A stretch of DNA of 64,000 nt from Pseudomonadota bacterium (GTDB lineage: Bacteria > Chloroflexota > UBA6077 > JAJPHF01): the NCBI GenBank assembly GCA_021325365.1, contig JAJPHF010000113.1, positions 42,920 to 106,919 of the forward strand, given 5' to 3'. Under the pieces are notes generated by a model. It was not told the DNA's origin, did not search any database, and saw only the letters and a program-made list of their open reading frames with translations. Both the position numbers and the translations under genes were made by a program. Shown in pieces: positions 41,807 through 50,959 of this stretch (its first letter is position 1; every line of letters starts with the position of its first letter).

Positions 41807-42157
41807 ATGCCAATCTACGTCTATCGCTGCGCCGATTGCGACGCGGAGACCGAGAAGCGCCAGGGCTTTTCCGAGGCCCCGCTCACCACCTGCGAGAGCT
41901 GCGGCGGACGCGTGCGCCGCGTGCTTCAGCCGGCGGGCGTCATTTTCAAGGGCAGCGGCTTCTATTCGACCGATTACCGCAACGGCGCCAAGAGCAAGAA
42001 GACCGCCGCCGACGGCGCGGACGGCAGCAGCGCCACCAGCGAGAACGGCACCGGCACGAAGAGCGAGAAGAGCGAGAAGAGCGAGTCCGCGGCGCCCAAG
42101 GCCGACGGCGGCGAGAAGAAAGCGCAGCCGGCCGCGAGCAGCGCCAAGTCCGACTAG
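41807..42157 (+). CDS. FmdB-type zinc-ribbon protein
   Basis: The first 55 residues are a FmdB/CxxC_CXXC_SSSS domain: MPIYVYRCADCDAETEKRQ with CADC, then TTCESCGGRVRRVLQPAGVIFKGSGFYSTDYRN. The four Cys (CADC, CESC) form the zinc ribbon, and the FKGSGFYSTDY end is diagnostic. The remaining 60 residues are Lys/Ser/Glu/Ala-rich and disordered (SEKSEKSESAAPKADGGEKK). The family is named after a putative regulator of formamidase, but its role is not settled. The ATG follows GGAGG. One base separates its stop from dtd. Confidence 0.92.
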   Translation: MPIYVYRCADCDAETEKRQGFSEAPLTTCESCGGRVRRVLQPAGVIFKGSGFYSTDYRNGAKSKKTAADGADGSSATSENGTGTKSEKSEKSESAAPKADGGEKKAQPAASSAKSD

Positions 42158-42158
42158 C

Positions 42159-42605
42159 GTGCGCGCCCTTCTGCAACGGGTGCGGAGCGCCGAGGTCCGC
42201 GTCGACGAGGAAGTCGTCGGCAGCATCGGCGCGGGCTGGGCGGTCCTACTCGGCGTGGGACGCGACGACACGCCGGACGTGGCGCGGGCGCTAGCCGAAA
42301 AGGTCGTGCATCTGCGGGCCTTCGCCGACGACGCGGGAAAGATGAACCGCTCGGCGCTAGAAGTTGCCGCCGAGGCGCTCGTTGTCTCTCAATTCACGCT
42401 CTACGCCGACCTGCGCCGCGGGCGGCGGCCGTTCTTCGGCGCTGCCGCGCCCCCGGACCTCGCCCGCGCGCTCGTCGGCGACTTCGCCGCCGCGATCGCC
42501 GGCTACGGCCTGCGGGTCGCCTCGGGACGATTTGGCGCGATGATGGAGGTGCGACTGGTCGCCGACGGCCCCGTCACCCTCTGGCTGAATACCGACGAGC
42601 TTTAG
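42159..42605 (+). CDS. dtd: D-aminoacyl-tRNA deacylase Dtd
   Basis: Dtd removes D-amino acids (and glycine mischarged on tRNA-Ala) from tRNA. The 148-residue protein shows MRALLQRVRSAEVRVDEEVV at the start, LVVSQFTLYADLRRGRRPFF with the SQFTLYAD motif and MEVRLVADGPVTLWLNT near the C-terminus. The active-site residue of the family is Thr (Thr80 in E. coli), and SQFTLYAD supplies it. The gene starts at GTG 42159, one base after fmdB, a common neighbourhood. Confidence 0.95.
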   Translation: MRALLQRVRSAEVRVDEEVVGSIGAGWAVLLGVGRDDTPDVARALAEKVVHLRAFADDAGKMNRSALEVAAEALVVSQFTLYADLRRGRRPFFGAAAPPDLARALVGDFAAAIAGYGLRVASGRFGAMMEVRLVADGPVTLWLNTDEL

Positions 42606-42619
42606 CGCGCGACCCGAGA

Positions 42620-43183
42620 TCACCGGGTCCGACGGCCGAGCAGGTGCATCAGCCCGCCCGCGCGGGGCGCGGCACAGCCGCCGTCGGGTTGGCGCATGGC
42701 GGCCGCTGCGGCGCGGGCCTCGTTGCGTGCGGCCAGCAACTGGTCGCGCAGGTGCTGCGCCAGGTCCGCTCGGTCGTCTTCGTCGGCGTCCACTAGCCGC
42801 GGGTCCGCGATCTGCATTAGTAGCTCCAGCGTGGCGGCGCCCCGGGCCTGGACTTCCTCCGCGCCGGGCGGGACCGGCCCGCTCTTGAGCAGTTGCGCCT
42901 CTTGCGCGAACCCTTGGCGGATCTCCGTCAGCCGCTCTGCCGTCGCTGCCGGGCCCTCGGCGTCCAGCCCCTCCAGCGCCGCCACCAGCTCGCGCGCCAG
43001 CTTGCCGGTCCGCTCAAACGACCCGCGGGCGCGCTCGCAGAACGTCTCGGGACTACCCCCGGCCGGGGAGGGGAGCGCACGCACGGCGCCCAGCGCGGCC
43101 ACGGCGAGCAGCAGCAGGGCGCCGAATAGCCAGCGCCATCGCCGCCTCGCCGGCGGCCTCCGCCAGAGCTGCTTCCCCGCCAC
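42620..43183 (-). CDS. Membrane-anchored protein, unknown function
   Basis: A 187-residue protein with a basic N-terminus (KQLWRRPPARRRWRW), one membrane helix (about 18-38, LFGALLLLAVAALGAVRAL) and an outside alpha-helical part. There is one Cys in ETFCERARGSFERTGKLARE and another near the end. Helical stretches are AERLTEIRQGFAQEAQLLK and DLAQHLRDQLLAARNEARAA. No domain is known. The start is GTG 43183, and a good promoter lies upstream at 43241-43269. It converges with dtd, 14 bases apart. Confidence 0.65.
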   Translation of the reverse strand: MAGKQLWRRPPARRRWRWLFGALLLLAVAALGAVRALPSPAGGSPETFCERARGSFERTGKLARELVAALEGLDAEGPAATAERLTEIRQGFAQEAQLLKSGPVPPGAEEVQARGAATLELLMQIADPRLVDADEDDRADLAQHLRDQLLAARNEARAAAAAMRQPDGGCAAPRAGGLMHLLGRRTR

Positions 43184-43600
43184 GTCGGTGGTCTCCCAGG
43201 CCCCCTCACTCCTGCCCGCGTCGCGCTCGCGCCCGCAGAGATATTAAGCCTGCTCTTACCAATCGGCAACCGCTGCACACGCTCGACGTACCTCTTCAGG
43301 CCAGCCAGCGGCGCCGAGCGCGCGAGGTAACCCTTTTGTAACTACACGCCCGTAATATGTTTTGCCTGGCCAATGCACGCTCCGTGCCGCGCTTCAAGCG
43401 GCCAACCACTCCCGCGGCGGCAAAACGATTCTCCTCCCCTGTGACGGTGACGCAGGATGCGGTGCGGCTGCTCGCCGGCGTAGCCCTCAAGTGCCGACCA
43501 CGGCGGACCCGTCGCGCCCAAGCCGGACGGTCCCGCGACGGCTAGCGCCGACCGCGCGAGCCAGACCCCGGGGCCGCGGCGCGGTCGCCGCCCCGGATGC
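43184..43600. other. Gene-free region between membrane-protein gene and clpX terminator
   Basis: These 417 bases hold the promoter at 43241-43269 and no convincing gene. The 62- and 99-residue open frames here have no ribosome site or family. A slightly AT-richer stretch (43325-43375) contains GTAATATG but no matched promoter pair. Confidence 0.55.
43241..43269 (-). promoter_or_regulatory. Sigma70-type promoter for 42620-43183 gene
   Basis: Minus strand -35 TTGCCG (43264-43269), 17-base spacer, -10 TAATAT (43241-43246). Start near 43235. Confidence 0.65.
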
Positions 43601-43640
43601 ACAAGAAGGCCGGCGGCCACGTGGCCGCCGGCCTTCTTGT
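43601..43640 (-). terminator. Intrinsic terminator of the tig-clpP-clpX operon
   Basis: A perfect 20-bp palindrome with no unpaired loop bases (43601-43640), whose outer pairs are ACAAGAAGG and CCTTCTTGT. It lies 17 bases after the clpX stop. The T-rich flank on the minus strand is short (CCTTCTTGT). Confidence 0.8.
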
Positions 43641-43657
43641 CGGTCGCGAAAGCAGAG

Positions 43658-44938
<1,281 letters not shown>

Positions 44939-44966
44939 ACCTGTGGTCCTCCGTGCCCTGGTGCGC

Positions 44967-45599
44967 TTAGCTGCCGTCCGAGGGAGCCGGCTCCCCCATG
45001 CCCGGCGTGCGCCCAATCACTTCGTCGATGATGCCATAATCCCGCGCCTGTTCGGGCGTCAGGAAGAAGTCGCGGTCCGAGTCGCGCGCGATGCGCTCCA
45101 GGGGCTGGCCCGTGTGCAGCGCCATGATGTCCCGCAGCCGCGACTGGACCCGCAGGATCTCACGCGCGCGGATCTCGATGTCCGCGGCCGTCCCCTCGAA
45201 GCCACCCGCCGCCTGGTGAATCATGATCGTCGAATTGGGCAGCGCGTAGCGCTTCCCCTTCGCGCCCGCCAGCAGGAGCACCGCCCCCATGCTCGCGGCC
45301 ATGCCGACGCAGATCGTGCTCACGTCGGGCTTGATGAGCTGCATGGTGTCGTAGATCGACAGGCCCGCCGTGACGCTGCCGCCCGGCGAGTGGATGTACA
45401 GGGAGATGTCCCGCTCCGGGTCCTCGCGGTCGAGATAGAGCAGCTGGGCAACGATCAGGTTGGCGCTGTAATCGTCGACCGCCGAGCCCAGGAAGATGAT
45501 GCGCTCCTTCAGCAGCGAGTAAATGTCGTACGAGCGCTCGCCCCGGTTGGTGGCCTCGACCACCATCGGGACGAGAACCTGGGCGCGGGGATCAAGCAT
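44967..45599 (-). CDS. clpP: ATP-dependent Clp protease proteolytic subunit ClpP
   Basis: ClpP is the serine protease chamber. Catalytic Ser103 is in [13 protein letters not shown], His128 in [11 protein letters not shown] and Asp177 in [42 protein letters not shown] and [19 protein letters not shown] are typical. The length of 210 is normal, with a short N-terminal propeptide before [10 protein letters not shown]. Its ATG overlaps the tig stop by eight bases. Confidence 0.97.
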   Translation of the reverse strand: MLDPRAQVLVPMVVEATNRGERSYDIYSLLKERIIFLGSAVDDYSANLIVAQLLYLDREDPERDISLYIHSPGGSVTAGLSIYDTMQLIKPDVSTICVGMAASMGAVLLLAGAKGKRYALPNSTIMIHQAAGGFEGTAADIEIRAREILRVQSRLRDIMALHTGQPLERIARDSDRDFFLTPEQARDYGIIDEVIGRTPGMGEPAPSDGS

Positions 45600-46947
45600 G
45601 GGAGGGCTCCTCGGCGGCCGGCTCGGCCGCCTCAGACGGCGCGGCCGTCGGCTCGGCGGTCTCGCCGTCGGTCGCGCCGGTCGCCATCTCTACCAAGCGC
45701 GCAATCGTCTTGCGCTCGCGAATCGCGGCCTCCACGCGGGCGCGCGTCTCGCGCCGCGCCAGCGCCTCGCGCACGAGACGGCGGGCCTCCGGCCCCTCGC
45801 CGGCCGCCTTCCGGATCTCCGTCTCGACCTCGACCGGATCGACCTCGATCTGCTCCGCCTTCGCGATCTCGTCCAGCACGAACAGCCGGGTCAGCTCGCG
45901 GCGCGCGTCGGCCTCTAGCTCCGCCTCGAATTCGGCCGGCGACTTGCCGGTCAACTGTCGGTATTGTTCTACCGTGATCCCTTGCCTGTCAAGCGAGCTG
46001 GCCAGCTGCTGGCGCAGGCGCTCCGCCTGCTTCTCGATCGCCTGGGGCGGCAGCTCCAGCGTCGCGCCCTCCACGACCTCGTTGATCAGGCCTTCCTGCA
46101 GCTCCTGCCGCGCGTTGGCCTCCGCGCGCGCTTGCAGCTCGCCGCGCACCTCTTGCTTCACCTCGTCCAGCGTGCTGAACGTGCCGACGCTGGAGGCGAA
46201 CGCGTCGTCCAGCTCGGGAAGCTGCTTCTCCTTCACCCAGTGCACCTTCACGGTGAAGGTGGCCTGCTTGCCGGCGATCTCCGCGTCCTCGAAGTCCGCC
46301 GGCACCGCGAGCGTGAACGTCTTCTCGTCGCCCGCCGCCATGCCGACGAGCTGCTCGGCGAAGCCCGGCATCGGCCGGTCGCTCTCGCCGCGCACGACGT
46401 ACTCGACGTCCTGCCGGTCCAGGATGACCTTCTCGTCCACCGCCCCGTGGACGTCCATCGCCACCCGGTCTTCGAGCTGCACGGGGCGCTCGACCGGCAC
46501 CCAGGTGGCGTGCGACTCCCGGAGTTGGTTGATCACGTGGTCCACCTGCTCGTCGGTGACCTCGGGCGTGGTCAGCTCGCGGCGCAGCGCGCGGTAATCG
46601 CCGAGCTGCACCGCCGGCCGCACCGGCACGGTGGCCTTGAACTTCAGCGGCTCGGCCTCGACCACCTCGAAGGAGGCCTCTTCAATCGGATACAGGTTCT
46701 CCTGGTCGATCGCCTCGCGATACACCTCGGGCACCAGGTGCTCGATGGCGTCCTCGAGCAGCGACTCGCGGCCCACCATCCGCTCGACGAGCGGGCGCGG
46801 CGCCTTGCCGGGGCGGAACCCGGGCACTTTTAGCCGGCCGGCCATCCGGCGGTACGCCTGGTCCATCGCCCGCTCGAGCCGCGGGGGCTCGACCTCGACC
46901 TCGAGCACGACCTGGCTCTTCTCGATCTCTTGCGTGCTGACCTTCAC
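45592..46947 (-). CDS. tig: Trigger factor
   Basis: Trigger factor is the ribosome-bound chaperone and prolyl isomerase. The ribosome-docking part ends with [19 protein letters not shown] (canonical GFRxGKxP). The FKBP domain (about 160-240) has [14 protein letters not shown] and [19 protein letters not shown]. The C-terminal arms (about 250-430) are helical, with [15 protein letters not shown] helices replaced by [26 protein letters not shown]. The length of 451 is normal. The acidic tail ([14 protein letters not shown]) is an unusually long Ala/Glu extension. GTG 46947 is the start. It leads the tig-clpP-clpX operon. Confidence 0.96.
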   Translation of the reverse strand: MKVSTQEIEKSQVVLEVEVEPPRLERAMDQAYRRMAGRLKVPGFRPGKAPRPLVERMVGRESLLEDAIEHLVPEVYREAIDQENLYPIEEASFEVVEAEPLKFKATVPVRPAVQLGDYRALRRELTTPEVTDEQVDHVINQLRESHATWVPVERPVQLEDRVAMDVHGAVDEKVILDRQDVEYVVRGESDRPMPGFAEQLVGMAAGDEKTFTLAVPADFEDAEIAGKQATFTVKVHWVKEKQLPELDDAFASSVGTFSTLDEVKQEVRGELQARAEANARQELQEGLINEVVEGATLELPPQAIEKQAERLRQQLASSLDRQGITVEQYRQLTGKSPAEFEAELEADARRELTRLFVLDEIAKAEQIEVDPVEVETEIRKAAGEGPEARRLVREALARRETRARVEAAIRERKTIARLVEMATGATDGETAEPTAAPSEAAEPAAEEPSHA

Positions 46948-47010
46948 CGCCGCTGGCTACCTTTCCGCCCGATCCACAACGCTTGGCACCGCGCCGCCCC
47001 CTCATCCGGC

Positions 47011-47037
47011 AAAAATGGGCTCTACGAGAGAGCCCAT
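47011..47037 (-). terminator. Intrinsic terminator after tRNA-Gly
   Basis: A 9-bp stem (47015-47023 with 47029-47037) followed on the minus strand by a run of five T (47015-47011). It lies 36 bases past the tRNA 3' end, so it terminates the tRNA transcript before tig. Confidence 0.85.
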
Positions 47038-47072
47038 CTGCGGACGCGCGCCAAACCGGGGCTAAGTTTGGG

Positions 47073-47144
47073 AGCGGAAGACGGGATTCGAACCCGCGAC
47101 CCTCTCCTTGGCAAGGAGATGCTCTACCACTGAGCCACTTCCGC
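47073..47144 (-). tRNA. tRNA-Gly (GCC anticodon)
   Basis: Seventy-two bases fold into a cloverleaf. The acceptor stem pairs GCGGAAG (5') with CTTCCGC (3'); the D-arm is GGCTCAGTGGTAGAGC; the anticodon arm TCTCCTTGCCAAGGAGA shows GCC in CTTGCCAAG; the T-arm is CGGGTTCGAATCCCG. The CCA end is not encoded. It has its own promoter upstream (47173-47201) and terminator downstream (47011-47037). Confidence 0.97.
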
Positions 47145-47172
47145 AAGCGAGTACTGGATTGCTTACTTCGTC

Positions 47173-47201
47173 ATTGTACCCCCTGACGGCGGCCTGAACA
47201 A
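47173..47201 (-). promoter_or_regulatory. tRNA-Gly promoter
   Basis: Minus strand -35 TTGTTC (47196-47201), 17-base spacer, -10 TACAAT (47173-47178). Transcription would begin near 47166, about 22 bases before the tRNA. Confidence 0.75.
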
Positions 47202-47359
47202 GCTTGGGGGGCAATTTTTCGGCTGCCGGCACCCGCCGCCAGCGGCGGCCGGCAGCGCCGTCGAACCGCGTATTGACGCCGTGCAGTGCTGGCGCCGGCG
47301 GCATGGGCGCGGTATACCGGGGATGAGCGCCGCGGGGCCGGCGCTGAGGGAGACGAGCC

Positions 47360-47755
47360 ATGAGAACCGCCGTGGTGTTGCTGGGACACGGCAGCCGCGC
47401 GCCCGAGGCGCGACAGTACTTTCTGGACCTGGCCGAGGCGGTCCGCGGGCCGTCGGGCAGCGCCTTCGTGGAGGCCGCGTTTCTCGAGCTGTGTGGCCCG
47501 TCATTCCACGAGACCGTCGCCGCCTGCGCGGCCCGCGGCGCCGAGCGCGTCGTCGTCGTGCCGGTCTTCCTGCACCCCGGCCGCCATCTGCAGCGCGACG
47601 TGCCGCGCCTGGTCGCCGAGGCGCGCGCGGCCCATCCCGGCCTCGACGTCGTGCTCGCCCCCCACCTCGGCGCCCACCCCGAGCTAACGCCCCTCGTCGC
47701 CGACCTGATCCGGCGCGCGGTCGACGGCGCCGAGGTGCCGACTGGGGCCAGCTAA
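47360..47755 (+). CDS. Sirohydrochlorin chelatase, short CbiX (CbiX-S / SirB type)
   Basis: A single-domain 131-residue Cbi[21 protein letters not shown] (first His site), FLELCGPSFHETVAACAARG, VVVVPVFLHPGRHLQRDVPRL (second His site) and LAPHLGAHPELTPLVADLI. Single-domain CbiX forms homodimers and can insert cobalt (archaea) or iron (SirB of Bacillus is Fe-chelatase). Given a separate long CbiX in the cobalamin operon and a sulfite reductase that needs siroheme, a ferrochelatase role in siroheme synthesis is plausible but not shown. No ribosome site is very strong; ATG at 47360 follows GGGAGACGAGCC. It is followed by a large hairpin. Confidence 0.88.
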   Translation: MRTAVVLLGHGSRAPEARQYFLDLAEAVRGPSGSAFVEAAFLELCGPSFHETVAACAARGAERVVVVPVFLHPGRHLQRDVPRLVAEARAAHPGLDVVLAPHLGAHPELTPLVADLIRRAVDGAEVPTGAS

Positions 47756-47783
47756 GCTTCCCGCCCCGCACCGAAGCACTCGG

Positions 47784-47834
47784 CCAGGGATAGTGTGTAG
47801 GTTTGGCTTCGCCAAACCTACACACTATCCCTGG
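47784..47834. terminator. Bidirectional terminator, perfect 23-bp hairpin
   Basis: Positions 47784-47806 and 47812-47834 pair perfectly around a five-base CTTCG loop. It separates two convergent genes (stops 28 and 9 bases away). There is no U-run; the unusual stem length suggests strong termination or 3' processing for both mRNAs. Confidence 0.7.
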
Positions 47835-47843
47835 GACGGCAGC

Positions 47844-48848
47844 TTAGTACTCGTCGAACATGCGCTGGATCTCGTCCGGGTCGCGCGTGCGGGTGAGCGC
47901 GAGCGCCAGTAGCAGCGCGGCCTTCTGCGGGTTGAGGTTGTCGGCCGCCACCATGCCGGGCTCCTGCCAGTTGTCGTCGCGGACCACGCGCCCCTCCCCA
48001 ACGCGCGCGCTCCGAACCACGGCTACGCCGTCGCGAACCAGCGCCGCCAGCGCCTCGCGGTACGGGCCGGTCGACCCCGCCCCGCTGCCCGCGATCACGA
48101 GGCCGCGGGCGCCCAGCTCGACTGCCGCCCGCGCCAGCTCGGGCCGCGCCGCCGCGTGGACATAGAGCACGTCGACCGCCGGCAGCTCCTCGACGCCGCG
48201 CAGGTCGAACTCGCTGGCCGCGGTGTGGCGGCGGGTGGGCGCGCGGTAGAACACGATGCGGTCGGCATCGGCGTAGCCCAACACCCCCAGGTCGCGGCTG
48301 CGGAAGGTCTGCAGGCGGTAGGTGTGCGTCTTCGTTACGTCGCGCGCCGCGTTGATCTCATCGTTGGTCACGACGAGGACGCCTTGGCCCCGCGCCACCG
48401 GCGCCCCCGCGACGCGGATGGCGTTCAGCAAGTTGAGCGCGCCGTCGCTGCTCAGCGCGGTGAACGGCCGTTGCGCGCCCGTCACGACGACCGGCTTGTC
48501 GGTGTGAACGGTGAGGTTCAGGAAATACGCGGTCTCCTCGATGCTGTTGGTGCCCTGCACGAACACCAGCCCGTCGACCTCCGGCTCCTGTAGCGCCGCC
48601 TCGACGTGCAGCGCCAGCGCCTTCAGGTTCGCGGGCGTCGCCATCTCGAAGGGGTTGCCGGGGTCGACCTCCACGCGCGCCACCCGCCCGATCTCGGGCA
48701 CCGCTTCCAGCAGCTGCTCGCCCGTCAGCCGCGGCCGGCCGCTGAGCAGCTCGTTGTATCGCAGCAGGTCCAGCCGGTCCTTCCCCTGGCTATGCAGCGT
48801 GCCCGGCCCGATCAGCAGACGCACGCGCGGTAGGCTGTCCCTCGCCAT
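47844..48848 (-). CDS. Asparaginase/glutaminase family protein with substituted active-site Asp
   Basis: A 334-residue protein of the bacterial L-asparaginase family. The first catalytic loop reads LLIGPGTLHSQG, with Thr17 equivalent to the nucleophile Thr of GGTIA. The second is VFVQGTNSIEETAYFL, with Thr100 in place but Asn101 where the family has Asp (canonical HGTDTMEETA), and Gln for His before it. VVTNDEINAARDVTKTHTYR supplies the catalytic Lys173. VTGAQRPFTALSSDGALNL and IAGSGAGSTG are typical. The Asp-to-Asn change may alter activity or substrate. ATG at 48848 follows GGAGAG. It is the last gene of an operon with an amidohydrolase and two transporters. Confidence 0.85.
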   Translation of the reverse strand: MARDSLPRVRLLIGPGTLHSQGKDRLDLLRYNELLSGRPRLTGEQLLEAVPEIGRVARVEVDPGNPFEMATPANLKALALHVEAALQEPEVDGLVFVQGTNSIEETAYFLNLTVHTDKPVVVTGAQRPFTALSSDGALNLLNAIRVAGAPVARGQGVLVVTNDEINAARDVTKTHTYRLQTFRSRDLGVLGYADADRIVFYRAPTRRHTAASEFDLRGVEELPAVDVLYVHAAARPELARAAVELGARGLVIAGSGAGSTGPYREALAALVRDGVAVVRSARVGEGRVVRDDNWQEPGMVAADNLNPQKAALLLALALTRTRDPDEIQRMFDEY

Positions 48849-48865
48849 GTCGTCTCTCCTCGCCG

Positions 48866-50080
48866 TCAGCGCGCGGTCGCGAGTCGGCTCGCGCCGAGGA
48901 CCACCAGGTAGCACGCGAGCATGCCCAGCGGCCACACGACGAAGAGCTGTATGGAGCCGGCGCGCTCCGCGACCAGGCCGCCAAGGGCCGGTCCCGCCAG
49001 CAGGCCCACGTCGGTCACGGTGTTCAGCAGCCCGACCTGCGGGCCGCGCCCCATTCGCAGCGCCTCGCCCTCCTCGATCACCGCGACAGTATTCGCCACG
49101 ATGCCCAGCGCGCGCAATGCGCCCATGATGACGAAGATCACCAGCAGCGGCGCCATCGACGGCACCGCGGGCAGCAGCATCAGCAGCAGCGACTGCACCA
49201 CGAGACTCAGGAACACCAGGCGACCGGCGCCCAGCCGCGCCACGAAATCGCCGGTGCCCAGGCGCGCGGCCGCGTTACAGATGCCGTAGACGGTCCGGAT
49301 CACGCCTGTCTGCGCTAGCCCGATCCCTACCGCCAGCGTGTAGAGCGGCAGCCACGCGTTCCAGAACGCCCACTGCGCGTTCAGCAGCAGCCCCTCGAAC
49401 AGGGCCACCAGCAGGGTGGGTGCCGCCAGGAGCTGCCAGGCCTGCACCGCCTGCTTGGACAGCGCGACGCGAGGGCGCGCCACGCCGGGCGAGGTGAAGC
49501 GCTCGGCGGCCGCCCCCGCGCTCGACGTCGCCACCATCGGCGTGCGGTCCAGCAGCCCGTCCAGGCCGAGCAGCTGGAGCGCTGCCCCCGCGCCGAAGGC
49601 CACCACGAACCCGGCCCACTCCACGAGGTAGCCGACCAGCAGCGAGGCGATCGAGTAGCCGATGGCGATGTTCGCCACGTAGTAGCCCATCGCTCGCGCG
49701 CGGCCAGGCCCCAGCGGCTGCTCGTCGATGAAGCGCGCCTGGTTGATCGTCGTCGCCATGCCGTACAGCAGGCCATCCACGATCCGGATCGCCAGCAACG
49801 ACAATGGATCGGGCGCCAGCGGGTGCAGGAAGAGCAGCACGGCCAGCAAAGGGATGGCGATCGCTTGCAGCCGGCGCGCCTGGTCGCCGCGATAGAACAG
49901 GCCCGCGGGCATCCGCGCCACCAGCGAGGCGACGGAGATCGCCGAGACGAGCGCGCCGATCAGGACGGGCGCGTAGCCGCGCTCGTCGAGCAGCGGCGCC
50001 AGCAGGCTGAGCTGGGTGCCCTGCTGCAGGCTCAGCGTCGTCAGGATGAGGTAGCAGCCCCAGCTTCGCGGCAGGCGCAT
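48866..50080 (-). CDS. MFS transporter
   Basis: A 404-residue major facilitator with about twelve predicted membrane helices. MFS-like signature parts are GALVSAISVASLVARMPAGLFYRGDQARRLQ (motif A region after helix 2) and GRARAMGYYVANIAIGYSIASLLVG in helix 4/5, with a central cytoplasmic loop (about 195-220) rich in Ser/Ala. Export of a small molecule is the usual role. Its start overlaps the stop of the EamA gene by one base; the asparaginase-like gene starts 17 bases after its stop. The substrate is unknown. Confidence 0.88.
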   Translation of the reverse strand: MRLPRSWGCYLILTTLSLQQGTQLSLLAPLLDERGYAPVLIGALVSAISVASLVARMPAGLFYRGDQARRLQAIAIPLLAVLLFLHPLAPDPLSLLAIRIVDGLLYGMATTINQARFIDEQPLGPGRARAMGYYVANIAIGYSIASLLVGYLVEWAGFVVAFGAGAALQLLGLDGLLDRTPMVATSSAGAAAERFTSPGVARPRVALSKQAVQAWQLLAAPTLLVALFEGLLLNAQWAFWNAWLPLYTLAVGIGLAQTGVIRTVYGICNAAARLGTGDFVARLGAGRLVFLSLVVQSLLLMLLPAVPSMAPLLVIFVIMGALRALGIVANTVAVIEEGEALRMGRGPQVGLLNTVTDVGLLAGPALGGLVAERAGSIQLFVVWPLGMLACYLVVLGASRLATAR

Positions 50081-50952
50081 CAGTACAGCGCGACCAGGAC
50101 CACGCCGACCACGACGGCCACCGCGCCGAGCACGATGCGCGGGGTGACACGCTCGACGCCGCGCAGGAACAGCGCCGACAACGGCAGCACGAACAGCGGC
50201 GACGAGGTGTACAGCGGCACCACGACCGCGACCATGCCCATGCTCAGTGCGGCGTACACGGCGAGTAGGGCGGCGGCTTGCAGCGCGCCGGCCGCCGCGA
50301 AGTACGGCGTGCCGGCGTCCAGCACGCGCCGCTTGCCCGGCGGCGATAGCACGAGGTGCGTGACCAGAGCCAGCAGGAACGACGTGGCGATGGCGATCGT
50401 CACGCCGACGAGGGGGCTGGGCACGCCGTGCAGCGCCGCCTTCCGCACGACGTTGTCGGCGGCGAAGAACAGCGCGCCGCCGACCGGGAACAGCACCGCC
50501 GGCTGCCAGCGCACGCCCCCGGCCGTGCGCTGCGCCGACAGCAACACCACACCCGCCACCGCGAGCACCGCGCCCACGTAAACGATCGGCGCGGCGACCT
50601 CACGCAGGAACAGCGCGGCGAACACGAGCGCGGCGATCGGCGAGGCGCTCTTGATCGGGTAGCTGATCGCCGGCCCCACGCGGTCCACGCCGACGAACAG
50701 CAGCGAGACGGCGAACAGTCCCAGCGCGCCGTCCAGCACGAACAGCCCCGCGCTCGTCGGCGCGAGCGCGAGCGGAGGACGAGTCAGCAGCAGGGTCACG
50801 CTCAGCACGAGGACGTTCGCGCCGAAGCATACGACCACCGACCGCTGGACGTCCGAGCGCTTGAGGCCCAGCTTGGTCACGATGCCGGTGCCCGCCAGCA
50901 GGAACGCCGCCAGCAGCGACAGCCCCACGACGGCAACGCGCGTCTCCATCAT
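50080..50952 (-). CDS. EamA/DMT superfamily transporter
   Basis: A 290-residue drug/metabolite transporter with ten predicted helices, in two related halves. EamA repeats are visible as AFLLAGTGIVTKLGLKRSDV at the start, VGPAISYPIKSASPIAALVFAALFLREV at the end of the first half, and MGMVAVVVPLYTSSPLFVLPLSALFLRGVERV in the second. Exports or imports amino acids or metabolites by family. It starts seven bases after the amidohydrolase stop. Confidence 0.88.
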   Translation of the reverse strand: MMETRVAVVGLSLLAAFLLAGTGIVTKLGLKRSDVQRSVVVCFGANVLVLSVTLLLTRPPLALAPTSAGLFVLDGALGLFAVSLLFVGVDRVGPAISYPIKSASPIAALVFAALFLREVAAPIVYVGAVLAVAGVVLLSAQRTAGGVRWQPAVLFPVGGALFFAADNVVRKAALHGVPSPLVGVTIAIATSFLLALVTHLVLSPPGKRRVLDAGTPYFAAAGALQAAALLAVYAALSMGMVAVVVPLYTSSPLFVLPLSALFLRGVERVTPRIVLGAVAVVVGVVLVALY

Positions 50953-50959
50953 CGGCCGC

